A model generated the notes under the pieces. It searched no databases. It saw only the letters and a list, made by a program, of their open reading frames with translations, and was not told where the DNA came from. The position numbers and the translations under genes were made by a program. Source: Typhlomys cinereus (taxonomy: Eukaryota; Chordata; Mammalia; Rodentia; Platacanthomyidae). Taken from it: 64,000 nucleotides of DNA. The DNA lies in the NCBI GenBank assembly GCA_023101885.1, contig JALPQD010000206.1, positions 2,522,454 to 2,586,453 of the forward strand. Reading direction: 5' to 3'. Below are positions 49,701-64,000 of this stretch, piece after piece (position 1 is the first letter of the stretch; every line of letters begins with the position of its first letter).

Positions 49701-50665
49701 GGGCCTTGCCAGAATCAAGGAGAGAGGGGATCATGCTACAGCAGAGAAAATAGCTCCCCATCAAGGACTGAAGTAAGTAATGAGAGATCTGGTTAAACTC
49801 ACAGACTTTCCTGTCTGGTCACTTGCAAATGATGGGGTATTTTTTCACCAGAAAGGGAGGGCATAGAGTCTGGCAGTTAGAAGGTAATCATCCTACAAAT
49901 GGAAGACTAACCACCCCTCACAGTGTTCTCCTACTCTTACTCCATCTACCTTTGAATCTACTTTTATAGTAAGATTCTATTTTAACAGCTTTTATCTCTG
50001 ACCAGGGGGCACATCCAATACTCATCAGGATGGAGCCAAGGGTGGTGCAGGAGAATGAAAACTGAAAAAAAACAACAACAAATCATAATTCAGAAAATCA
50101 GAGACTCTACATCAACCACCTGGAACCAGGCCATCCTAATCTCTCCCCATCCTAAAGCTCAAGGAAATTTGCAGAACAGGGGGCAGTAAGATTGTAAGTG
50201 CCTAAAGATGGGGAGGAGCAATGGTATACAAGATACTCCATGCAAGTTAGAGCTGAAGTAATCATAATAGGACTTTGCATGACCTGCACAATGACCAATG
50301 TATCCTTGAACCGCCATAGCCTGGCATGGATCACAGACACTATGATCCTTAGAGGTAATGGATTAACAACCACAATAGTGTTCCTATACTAAAGGGGACA
50401 CAAAAAAGAGTTCTAGGCAATGCTACTGAGTCCTTACGCCTCATCCGAGAGGAGAAGCCAGAGGGAAGTTTGTCATGCATACTAAAGGATGCTCCAGGAA
50501 TGGCAAAAGAGGGGGCACTGGGAGAAAGGGAGGTAGGGGGGAAAGGAAGGGGCAAAAGGGGGAGGGAGCAAAGAGAATCCAGGGAGAGGTAGAGGGAGGG
50601 AGGGGAATGGGGTACTTATCAACATTGTATGAGTGGAAGAAATAAAAAATATATATATCTGAAAA

Positions 50666-50739
50666 AAACCCAAAAACTGGAATTCCAATCCCCACATCCC
50701 ACTTAAAGAAATATTTTTATATGAAATAGTTTATTTTTT
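50666..50739. other. Short spacer
   Basis: AT-rich sequence after the L1 tail; nothing recognised. Confidence 0.5.
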
Positions 50740-51035
50740 TATTGTTTAGTGTGTGTGTTGTGTGTGTGTGTGTGTGTTGCTTATACCAGAGAGCATGTAA
50801 GTATGTGCCTGTGGAGGTATAAAGCTAACTTCCAGTATCATCTTGGATTGTTCTATCTCCTTATTGCTTTGTCATGGGGTTTTCCACGCTCCACCTTCTA
50901 GGGCTGGAACTACAAGCCATTGTTGTCATTTCAACCAACAGGTATTTTTTTTACCTAGGATATGAGAATCTGAACTCAAGTCCTTTTGTTTATAAAGCAA
51001 AGACTTTCACTCCTCAGTCATCTCTTCAGCCCATA
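50740..51035 (-). mobile_element. Old SINE, reverse, with TG microsatellite
   Basis: TG run at 50748-50778, diverged body, and end CTCAGTCATCTCTTCAGCCC, the reverse of the SINE head (GGCTGAAGAGATGACTGAG). The same layout as the young family, but old. Confidence 0.7.
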
Positions 51036-51467
51036 ACTGCACTTCTTATGGGAATTTTAATCAGCAAATTAAACACTTTTCATGCAATAATTTAATTTTC
51101 TAAATGATAAAGTTTTATGATGGCACGATTTAAAATATATGAACTTAATATTTTATGTTAGATATTATTTTGGGTCAATGACAATCTCATGATATCAGTA
51201 TAATAATTATATTTCATAAAATTCCTTTTACTTTCATATAACAAAATATGCAAAAATTTTTTGACAATGTATTCTAAATATTTTATTCACAAAGCAAATT
51301 TCCTATTTTATTTCTACTTTGTGCCTTCCCTCTATAATAGAAATGAAGCATTTAATTATGCAATTCATGGATAGAATATATTTTGGATTTTGCAGTATTT
51401 TATTCTATTGCAAATAAAAAATCCTCTTCTAAATTTTAATACATCTTCCTCTGCAAAAGCAATTTAT
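51036..51467. other. No recognised feature
   Basis: AT-rich, no coding support. Confidence 0.5.
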
Positions 51468-51810
51468 TTATTTTTTTAACATTTTTTATTATCTCTGCTC
51501 ATACAAACTTAATAGGTACACAGGTTCCCTTTCTCCCTCCTTCTCTCCCTCACCCTCCCCTCACCCCTCCCTCCTCACCCCCCAGTGCCTGCCCTCCCCC
51601 AATCCCCAGAGAATCCTTTAATGTGCATGCCAAACTCTCCTCTGGGATAAAGGGAGGGAGGGGGAAAGGAAGGGGACAAGGGGGAAGGGAGCAAGGGGAT
51701 CGAGGGAGAGGTGAAGTGAGGAGGAGAATGGGATATGTATCAACTTTATATGAGTGGAAGAAACAAAAATAAATAAATAAATAAACAAAAAATAAAAAAG
51801 AAAGGAAAAT
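51468..51810. mobile_element. Two L1 3' ends head to head
   Basis: 51468 to about 51645 is an L1 3' end in minus orientation (T-rich start, then CTGCTCATACAAACTTAATA). About 51646-51810 is an L1 3' end in plus orientation (purine tract, then TATATGAGTGGAAGAAACAA and an A-rich tail). Both tails point outward. The shared 3' UTR makes a large imperfect inverted repeat. Confidence 0.8.
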
Positions 51811-52585
51811 AAGTAAAAATAACACAATGTGTTGAATTACATGATGGAAATAAAATGAATATTTACATGTTCAAATTAAGATTCACTTTTTTGCAGGAAA
51901 CAGCTATACATTGAATTTATAATATGTCAAATTAAACATTTTTCAGCATATGGTGAGTTGTTTCAAGGAGTGTTGATGATGTCTACAAATGAGTTATCTA
52001 GAGTTTTAGTTCGGTGCTAGATTACTTACCTTGTATGCACATATCTCTGGGTCTACTGAGTCTGTTTTTTTAAAAAGGAGGACACTTAAGTGTGTACTTT
52101 CTTGTGATACCTTCTACAGACTAGTGTTACTGTAGGGACATAAGAAAATTGAAAAGAGGCCATATGTGAACCAGATCTAAGTTTTAGTAACCTTTCTCTC
52201 AAATGTAACATGATTGGAGGCAGCAAATGTTGTGTAATAATGCATACTTCTGTACAGTTAAAATGTCATTATCTTTCTACAATGTCAGTTTGATCATGGA
52301 AGAATATCCAAAGACATTCACATTCAAGCAATAGATAGGGACACCTTTGAGAAAGATCTCAATGCCATGTTCCTGTATAATTAATCCTAGAGTATAAATT
52401 AGAAAATGGAACAATCAGTAGGTAAAGTGTTTTCATAATTACTTATGATCACTTATGTAGACTACAACTCTATTGCTGTGTGACCTTATTTTTTACCATT
52501 GCAAAAGAAATTATCTTCTTGTCAATTCAGGAATTTCATGGAAGACATTTGCAGTTAAGATTCATATGTGTTTTTCTATTATGTT
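51811..52585. other. No recognised feature
   Basis: AT-rich, no coding support. Confidence 0.5.
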
Positions 52586-52705
52586 TATTTATTTTTTTCC
52601 AAATCATACAAACTTAATAGGTATCCCATCTCCTCCCTCCCTCCACCCCTCCCCAGTCCCCCTTGAAGCCCTACATTCCCCTTCCTTTCACCCCCTCCAT
52701 TCAAA
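52586..52705 (-). mobile_element. Short L1 3' end, reverse
   Basis: T-rich start, then AATCATACAAACTTAATAGG and a pyrimidine-rich tract; the reverse of the L1 3' terminus. Flanking duplication not resolved. Confidence 0.75.
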
Positions 52706-53054
52706 AAATAAAAGATTCCTATGCTGAAAGCACAAAATGGCAGAAGTTAATGTTTATTGCCAAAATTGATATTTACTGAAAAATTGTGATTTTTCTTTCA
52801 ATTGGCATGGTGCTCATAATATTTCATACATGTAGATTTAACCCTTATACAGAGGAAAGATACTGAAGTCCTTAAATGTGAGAGAAAATATCCAATAGGA
52901 TTTGAAAAGTTTGAGTGTATGGGTAAAATATTTGAAACTGCAAATCTCACTTGGTATCTAGATGGTTTAGTTTTATACAAGGTGTGAAATTGCAAAAGAT
53001 TTCCCTTCACATTTTACAATTATACAACTAATTGCCCCATGGAAAACACATTAC
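52706..53054. other. Possible V2R intron 3
   Basis: Directly downstream of V2R exon 3 on the minus strand. A short frame at 52798-53010 was considered as exon 4 but is not convincing. Confidence 0.4.
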
Positions 53055-53861
53055 CTGCTTGACCAAGAGTATCACTCCTTTTCCTTTTGCAACTTTCTGC
53101 ACATCTGTCTTTTGAAGCAGCATCTTGTGGAATCCATGGGCAACAGCATACATAGAATTGTATAAGTTATAACTCTCATCACTCATGGACATTCCAATAT
53201 TTTGCAGTGACAGCCAGTTCAAAAAGATGTTGCATAAACAACCTTTGAATGTTTTATATTTATATTCTATGATTGAACAATTAAAATACATCCATCCCAG
53301 TATTGCAAGTGAAAAGTTGTCAGGGTATTTGGAAGGCTCAAGTGTCTGAATAAATTTCTGAAAACCAGCACTCTCTCCATGTTGGTGTGAAAATGTGAGA
53401 GACCTATAGAATGAATCAATCATGAAATCCCCCTTTCTGGTGATCATATCTAACTGTGAGGCTATGAACCAGATTCTTTGTGATCCTAAGTTTTTCCACC
53501 TTGAAAAGCTTACAGCTAGTGTAGAATGTATGTGTCCATATATGACAACAACTGTAGATGACAATGTCATGATCTGGTTAGTATAGACCTCAGCATTTGC
53601 CCTGTATTTATTCATGACCACTGGAATCACACACATAAAGGCTAAGCAAACTTCAAGTCTTTGCACCTCCCTTCTCAAATCTAAAATAAATTTCATGCCT
53701 TGGTCATTATCCAAGGTGACCAAACCCACCCAGGTCCAGTTGAAATACAATATCGATGATACCATGGCAAGGGCCAGGAATGAGTCTTTGGGGACCATCT
53801 GATACACATCAGCAAATTGGTCACGGTCATTGAAGATAGGATGAAATGGCCCATAATTCAC
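53055..53861 (-). other. V2R exon 3
   Basis: 269 complete codons, phase 0 at both ends, canonical AG and GT borders. It covers most of the second half of the ligand-binding lobe pair, at the usual size for V2R exon 3. No stop or frameshift. Confidence 0.88.
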
Positions 53862-54524
53862 CTACAGGACAGGAAATATGAAAAGTAACATATGAAACAT
53901 TGGCAGAAACAGCTGAATATATGAAATGCATTAAACATGAGTTAGAAATATAAGGATTGTTAGTACAACCCATGATTAAACTCATTTCATGTCAGGAGCA
54001 CTTGTAGTTAATTATTGCCCTATCTGAAAACATTCAGATGAAACACAAGTCCTGGTTTCCAATGAAATTCTCCTTTATTTCATGCAAGGACATATGGTAA
54101 GAGTCTGAATAATGACCAACACGTCAATCTCCAAAATGAAAAACTAAATAATGTTTACTTGCCTACTCTTAATAAGAATGGCTCCATAATGGGAACAGAT
54201 TACATTTGGATATTTATGCTCAAGCTCACCTGTGGTATATTGAAGAACTGAAAGATTGTCCCTAATTTACCTGATCTGGGCCAATTTGGTCCAGTAAGCA
54301 TCACTGATATATTTCTTTCTCTGATACAAGTGTAGTTTGGAAAAATGCTGTCTTTTCTTGCTGTGTCAGTCATGACAAGATGTATTGATGCCATTATATC
54401 TAACATTCTCTCAATTATGGGAAGAAATGTTAGAGACACATTGGGTAAAAGAATGGGATTTTTGTTCATCTCATCTATGGCAAAAACCAATGCCATGACA
54501 ATTTGGTAGTACTTGCTTGGCAAC
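53055..54524 (-). CDS. Vomeronasal type-2 receptor, exons 2 and 3 (partial gene)
   Basis: The exons encode part of the extracellular Venus-flytrap ligand-binding domain of a V2R pheromone receptor. Exon 2 (54524-54230, 295 bp) follows an acceptor (CCCTGTTTTTAG) and ends at CCACAG|GTGAGC. It reads ALVFAIDEMNKNPILLPNVS, later NYTC and FQFFNIPQ. Intron 2 is 368 bp. Exon 3 (53861-53055, 807 bp) follows TTTCCTGTCCTGTAG and ends at AAGCAG|GTAATG. It reads YGPFHPIFNDRDQFADVYQM, then NWTWVGLVTLDNDQG, and ends MLLQKTDVQK. Both exons are fully open and join in phase. Exons 1, 4 and 5 were not found; a frameshifted final exon lies 13 kb downstream on the same strand. Whether the gene is functional is undecided. 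Confidence 0.85.
54230..54524 (-). other. V2R exon 2
   Basis: 295 bp, entering in phase 1 and leaving in phase 0, matching exon 3. Canonical splice borders. No stop. Confidence 0.85.
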
Positions 54525-56734
54525 CTAAAAACAGGGAAATGGGAATCATCAGGAATAAGGCTTCAAACACTGTTATCTCAATATTTAATATCATGAGTTA
54601 TCTTTAGTCACTGTTTTTCTCCCAGGCTCCAATGGAAAAATCATACCAACTCATGTGAAATATTGGAACCAGGAAACAAGGGAGGTGAAAAAGTGAGTCT
54701 AAAGTACACGATGGATATGACAATGAGTTTCACAATGTTAAATTGGCCATGAAAAATTGAGCTATTTGGCACATTTGGGCACAAAAGTCAAGCCCAAGTC
54801 AGCCTTTGGTAGATTATCAAAGTATATGGGAAGACCATAACAAGTGCTATTATTCTCTGCATAAATGGATAATATGGGGAGAGCAGGTTCTGTGTTTGGG
54901 CATTTTGGGAAGTGAAAAAAGTTTTCCTATCATCTAGCAATTTCTGAGGTATGGTTTGACTGGTTCTTTTGACACCAAATGTTGGTAGGAATTCTCTAAC
55001 TATGCTCATATATACAATGAAGAAATGTAAGATGGAATGAAACCTTAGCTCCTATCAGTTATTTTAATTATAGGATAAAATGTAATACTCATCCTGCATA
55101 AACTGATAGAGAATGAGGTTCTGTGTCCCCTCCCTATAAGCATTATGAAATATGTACTGAAGGAGGAAACCTTAACAGATCATAAAAGGATCACTTTGTT
55201 GCATCTGTTCAGGACTGCATAATCTAGCGGTTCATAATGTTTTACTTTTTGTGAACATGGCTGGGGTGCATCTAGAGGAGTGTGTCAAGAATATAGAATT
55301 CTATGATGGAGCAATGTAGGATGGCTTACACTTGGCTTCCATCTGTGAACTCAAGAGATAAAGACATATAAAGTATTCTCAGTATGTCATTAAATAGCTC
55401 CTATCTAGAAGTCAAAGAATGGATTAAGTTAGGATAAGTACTATATGATATGTTTGAAGAGAACAAGACAGAATACAAAGTGCTGACCTGTCTATTCACA
55501 GACATCTCAGGCATTATTCATAATTATAATGGAATTGAGATGGGCATGCAAACCAAGAACTTCATTGAGATAGTCACTCTTCAAGGGTTCCTTTTGCACA
55601 GTAAGTTGGAACAACAAATCAAAGAAATCCATTTCTTCAATTTCAGTAGTTTTTCAAAAGCACCTGGGTTTAGTCAAACTGCAAAAGAGGAAGGAAAGCT
55701 TGAGAAGCAAGAAGATAAAAATCATAGTGAACAGTTTTTTTCATATATGCAGGTTTTTTTTTTCCTTTAGCAGATCACATGTCACATGTTTCTGTTTTTA
55801 TTATTGCTCCTAAATGGAGATGCTATCCATGCCCCTGGTATCTTTCTGCCCAGCCATCTCCACTCCCCTGTGTGATCTGAACACTCTCTGCCCTGGGGCT
55901 TAGCATATGAGGACCTCTGTCAGGATCACGAACACAGGTTTTACAATTAATCTGAAAACAACTCTCTTGAGTTCTGGAAATCATCATTTCACCCATGTAC
56001 ATGGGCCTCAGAACCACAGAGGGAATCTCCTCTGTAGCTTCCTTGTTCCAGAGACTCTTGCTACATTGTTTTCATGAACACAATTTCAAATGTGTTTAGT
56101 GGGTTGCATCAGACAATCCAATTAATATGGGAGTTAAGAGGATAATAGAAGTCTGTGTAAGTATAAGCAAGAACTCAGGAAGATCCATAAGAAATGTGAT
56201 GTCCATAATAGTGACAGACAGTTTGCCAAAAACAAAACAATTCTATTAGAGAGCATGCTCTATGAGAGGAGAAATGCCTATAACTATTGTCAGACTGCTG
56301 AGAATGAGCCTGTAATGAATCTCTAACACAAACACTTCCAAGATAAATGCCCTGCTCTTCCTGGGGCACTGAAAATGAGCTGAAACATCTCTCTTCTATC
56401 TTGTGTACATCAGAGAATGATCTGGGGAAGTCTGTTATCTGTTAGACTATTCTCCACCTGGAACAAATTTAACTATGCTAGGACTATAATGATGAAGGAA
56501 TTCCAGTGTGCTTTGTTCTGTTTGCACAATAAACTCATCACCCTGCTCCATTCTAACGAACACCTTGTCAGAGTACTAAAAAGTCACACCTGACTATGAA
56601 GTATAGAGTCTCCTAGTTTGATTGATTCTTCTTAATTTCTAACTGTTTTTTTTTATGGGTCACTTCACTGGTGCTTTCAACATTCCCTTGGAATTTTTAA
56701 TTGGCACCTGAGGATATCATTCATGTCCTTTTGC
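54525..56734. other. No recognised feature (V2R exon 1 expected but not found)
   Basis: V2R exon 1 (signal peptide and first residues) should lie here or further upstream. No hydrophobic leader in a convincing frame was found. Minus-strand frames at 54788-55009 and 55823-56017 have no recognised similarity. Confidence 0.4.
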
Positions 56735-56785
56735 TTGTGAGGGAACAATCTGAACCCCTGAGCCACCTCACCAGCCTGAAGTAGG
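56735..56785 (-). mobile_element. SINE head fragment
   Basis: ACCCCTGAGCCACCTCACCA is the reverse of the SINE A-box region. Only this short piece is recognisable. Confidence 0.5.
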
Positions 56786-57016
56786 CCATTTTTATCCATG
56801 CTCCCAAATTTCAATTTAGATTTGATAGTGATGAATTTGAAAATAATGAAATCAATCCCATCCCAAACAGAGCAAATGCAGAGTAGTAAAGGTCAATGTT
56901 TATTTTGAATTTGTGAGGTTGATGTTATGTCATTTTGCTGAACATCCACCCTCTCATTTATCCATCTACCCTTAGGAAGTCATCTTGCTTTTGTATTTAG
57001 TATTGGCTAGGTCTTC

Positions 57017-57116
57017 CCTCTTTCTTTCTCTCTCTTTCTTTCTCTCTTTCTCTATTTCTTTCTTACTTTCTTTTTTTCCTTTCTTTCTGTCTCTCTCTTT
57101 CACATTGCTTTTTTAG
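57017..57116. repeat. Pyrimidine (CT-rich) low-complexity tract
   Basis: Interrupted TTTCTTTCTCTC units. Confidence 0.9.
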
Positions 57117-57117
57117 A

Positions 57118-57470
<353 letters not shown>

Positions 57471-57839
57471 TCACACTTGAATTAGAAATAGGCAAAGTAC
57501 TGCATGTTTTCTTAGAGGGACATAAAGCCAAATAAGTCCTCACACATGTTCCTAAATGCTCAGCTAAAAATTGTCAGGGAGATATCACAGATTTTAAATG
57601 GTTCTACTTTCATCTGTGCAGTGACAACACAATGAAGTATCCTTTTGTTGACTCATTATAACATTTTTCCTTTGGGCATAGCTTAATGCAGTCTTTGACT
57701 TTGTGCCAGATTAAATAAAAGCTTTCATGCAATAAACAAGTAAACAAATTCCCATACTCAGGAGATTACTGAAACTAATAAGATTGGGAAAGGATTGTCT
57801 GGTTTCCAGTAGAGACAAACTAGTAAACAACTGGTAGGG
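57471..57839. other. No recognised feature
   Basis: No coding support. Confidence 0.5.
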
Positions 57840-58536
57840 GATAATAGTCTCTCATAACCACAGAGGCTGAAGGAGAACACTGCAGAACACCAGACTGCTG
57901 AAGGTCAGAAATTTGGCTTCCATGAAGATGTAAGGAAGGTTCCTGCCCAAGAAAAAGACAGTGAAGTTCCAAATAGTCAGAAAGTGAAGGTATCCCTGTA
58001 CACAATTGAAGATACAGACTGAGACCTAGTTACACATGATGATGATGTTGCCATTTTTAGGGTGTGCATCTTTGTCAATAATTGGATGATATTTACCAAG
58101 CCAGACGCCCAATAGCATGCATTGAATGATGGTGCAGAATGGAACAATAAAGTAGGGTGCTCCTGAAATAAACAGACACCGCATAATTATTCCAGGAGAT
58201 ATAAGCTTGAAGGTCATCATCACATTAATTGTTTTGGCTAAGAAAGTGACTTTGCTGGAATGTTCAATGAAGAACAAGGAACAGAGAGGAAAAGAAAGTG
58301 AGGGGTATGAATTGGACTTAGCTGAGAGTGAGGTTACTTGTGTACACAATGGCAGTGTCTTGGTGTTTCAAAAACCCCAAATATAATAGCTATAAATATA
58401 GAGAATAACAGAGCCAAGAAGGCCAGATCCATCACCATGGAGTGTTCATAATCAAAAAGGACTTTGTCTTCTCTAGGCAGTACTTTCACTCTGGGTTTAC
58501 ATAGTGATCATCTAGACATTTCACACTGATACATAC
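57840..58536 (-). pseudogene. Second V2R final exon, heavily degraded
   Basis: The exon starts after an acceptor (TTCTGCAGCAG, 58537-58547) with sequence matching the Cys-rich linker of the 39739 exon. Transmembrane pieces are recognisable, such as GIIMRCLFISGAPYFI (about 58170) and HPKNGNIIIMCN (about 58030). A deletion joins TM3 to the following loop (near 58265), there are stops and frameshifts, and similarity is lost near 57840, before the last membrane segment. A clear pseudogene, distinct from the exon at 38829. Confidence 0.85.
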
Positions 58537-58644
58537 CTGCTGCAGAATGCAAAGTGTTATCAGTTCACCTTTGGCACTTTTGTCTAATTTACTTCACTTC
58601 ATAGAAGTACCTGACGCTCTTTGAAAAACTTCTTTTTCTTGTTT
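58537..58644. other. Short flank between V2R exon and L1
   Basis: Presumed V2R intron remnant on the minus strand. Confidence 0.4.
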
Positions 58645-59759
58645 GATTTTTTTTATTTCCACTCATACAAACTTAACAGGTACACTGGTCCCCATCCTCC
58701 CTCCACCTCCCCCTGACCACCATAATCCATCCTCCCCTCTCCCTTCCTTCTCCATCCCCCAGTGTCAACCCCTCCCTGGTACTACCCCCCAATACCCGGA
58801 GCATCTTTTAATGTGCATTCCAAACTCTCCTCTGAGTCCTCCTCTCCTATGAGGTGCAAGGACCCAGGGACATTTTCCAGAACCCTTGCCTGTGTTCCCC
58901 TTAACCTTAGGAACACTACTGTGACTGTCAGTCCCTAGCCTCCAAGGATCCTAGAGCCTTTAGTCCATGCTAGATGTTGTGGTGTCAATAATGTGATGGA
59001 CATAGCACAGGTCATGCAAAGTCCTATTATTATTGCTTCAGCCCTAACTTGTGTGGAGTATCCTGCATATCATTACTCCTCCAATCCTTGTGCTCATACA
59101 ATCTTACCGCCCCCTCTTCTGCAAATTTCCCTGAGCTTCAGGATAGGGAGAAATTAGGCTGGCTTAGTTCCTGGTGGTTGATATAGAGTTTCTGATGTTC
59201 TGAATTATGGTTTGTTGAATTTTTTTTAGGTTTGCTGCTCCTGCAATGCCCTTGGCTCCATCCTGATGTGTATTGAGTGCCACCCCCTGTCCAGAGATTA
59301 AAAACCTGTTAGAGTCTTGTTATAAGAGCATATTCAAAGGTAGGTGGAATAAAAGTAGGAGACCACAGTGAGAGAGGGGTCCATCACCCATTTGCAAAAT
59401 GGTTGCTTTCTATAAGGCAGCCTATATGCCTGCCCCTTCTGGTGAGATCAACCCATCAGTTGCATATGATAAGGAAGGAAAGTCTGTGAACTTAACCAGA
59501 TGTCTCATTATTCACTTGCAGTCCTTGATGGTGGCCTATTTTCTGTGCTGTAACATGGCCCCCCTCTCCTTGTTTCTGGTGAGGACCTCCTTCCCCAACC
59601 CTCCTATTTATAACCTTTACAATTAATGTAGGTATTACCGAGATTTATCTTTGAGTTTCTCTAGGTGGGCTGGGTGGGTTTGGTACTAGGAGCCACCTAA
59701 TAGGGAGTACATACGGCGTTTAATTTTCTGGGTCTGGGATATTCACTTAATACAATTGT

Positions 59760-63050
<3,291 letters not shown>

Positions 63051-63062
63051 AAATTTTTATAT

Positions 63063-64000
63063 TTATTGGATTTTGTAAGCATATTTTTGACATTTATGTT
63101 TTGGTGTTATTATTAGTTCCTTCTGACCTCGTGGATATGCTTGTTTTTTTTCTTCAAGTTTGAGTATCTCTTCTTGTATTTTTTGAAGGCCTGGTTTGGG
63201 AGACATGTATCCCTTCAAGTTGTGTTTGTGCTGGAAAATTTTTCTTTCTCCCTCAATCATGAAAGATAGTTTTGCCGGGTATATCAGTGTGGGTTGGCAT
63301 TTTTGCTCATTTAATACTTGAAGTATGTCTCTCCTAAGCTCTTCTTGCTTTTACTGTTTCCATTGAGTAGCCATTTGTTATTTTAATATGTTTACTTTTA
63401 AAAGTGACTTGCTTTTTGGAGCTGGAGAGGTGGCTCAGGGGTTAAGCCTCTGCCTTGCAGGCGGAGGGTCCTGAGTTCGGATCCCAGATTCCACGTGTAG
63501 ACGCCAGGTGGAAGCGGGGGCGGCCTGCACTTCTGGTCCTGGTAGGGCGGAGCCTGTGAATCCCAGGGCAGAGTAAACAAGAAGGATGTGGAGGTGGTCC
63601 ATGGTGGTTCCCAAATTCGTCCGTAGTTCTACACACAAACACAGACACACACACGCGCACACACACACATATGTACGCACACACGCACAATCGAATAAAA
63701 AAAATTGAAAAAAAGTGACTTGCTTTTTTTCTCTTGAAGCTCTCAGCACCTTTTCTTTATCTTGAATGTGGAGTCTTTTGACTATTATTTGCCATGGCGA
63801 GTTTCCATTTTATTCATATCTGTTTGGAGTGTGAAATGACTCTTTTATTTGGATGGCCCTCTCATTCCTTAGTTGAGGGATGTTTTCATTTGTGATAATT
63901 TGAAAAATTTCCTCAGGTGTGGTATTTTGGGATTCTTGCTCTGGTATTCGATGAATGCACATGTTAGGCTTCTTCAGAGTGATCCACATCCTTGCATGTT
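63063..64000 (-). pseudogene. L1 ORF1 remnant, partial at window edge
   Basis: The C-terminal piece 63063-63260 (YMSPKPGLQKIQEEILKLEE) and further ORF1-like sequence to the window end are recognisable by comparison with the ORF1 at 18320-19411. Interrupted by a SINE and frameshifts. Confidence 0.75.
63418..63710 (+). mobile_element. tRNA-derived SINE
   Basis: Young family with A-box TGGCTCAGGGG and B-box GAGTTCGGATCCC, CA/CG tract at 63632-63690. Flanked by an exact 18-bp duplication AAAAGTGACTTGCTTTTT at 63400-63417 and 63711-63728. Confidence 0.93.

Noticed and set aside
52798..53010. V2R exon 4
   Set aside because: A weak resemblance only, with no convincing splice borders.
54788..55009. 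V2R exon 1 with signal peptide
   Set aside because: No hydrophobic leader at the start and no family match.

Overview
This is a mammalian, almost certainly rodent, intergenic window built mostly from nested transposable elements. Rodent origin is inferred from vomeronasal type-2 receptor (V2R) exons, ERVL/MaLR and class II ERV elements, young L1s with tandem-monomer promoters, and a tRNA-derived SINE carrying a CA-rich tail. The SINE does not look like mouse B2 and may point to a jerboa-like lineage (weak inference). No tRNA, rRNA, CRISPR array or operon is present. Apart from one intact retrocopy and two open V2R exons, the coding signal is decayed mobile-element sequence.

Layout. 1-485: CpG-containing, random-looking sequence with a poly-C tract. 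486-1140: three ~230-bp GC-rich monomers of an L1 promoter, fused to the L1 at 1141-5240 (minus). 5241-10761: mostly unrecognised sequence with one SINE, a MaLR-type LTR and a purine-rich tract. 10814-29108: one minus-strand class II (ERVK-type) provirus. Its two LTRs lie about 17.5 kb apart, are flanked by the same 5 bp (ATAGT), and sit inside an old L1 ORF2. Later insertions have swollen it: a class I-like LTR, a SINE, an L1 of about 5.9 kb, an inverted L1 fragment, two short L1 tails, and a composite ERVL/MaLR element (21111-24677). That composite is itself flanked by a 5-bp duplication (TATGG) and has LTRs pointing outward in opposite directions.

29300-42700: old SINE and L1 pieces, a diverged local duplication, two tail-to-tail L1s, a V2R seven-transmembrane exon with two frameshifts, and a solo LTR with a duplicated flank. 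42715-50665: a near full-length plus-strand L1 carrying a SINE and a full-length, intronless, uninterrupted copy of C14orf28 (minus strand, 310 codons, 12-bp target-site duplication). 53055-54524: V2R exons 2 and 3, both open, in phase, with canonical splice sites. 57840-58536: a second, more degraded V2R exon 6. 58645-64000: a minus-strand L1 running off the window, with one SINE inside.

How it fits together: the V2R fragments mark the host neighbourhood as part of a vomeronasal receptor cluster, in which insertion of L1, ERV and SINE elements has pushed exons apart. L1 machinery explains the SINE copies, the truncated L1 tails and the C14orf28 retrocopy, all of which show target-site duplications.
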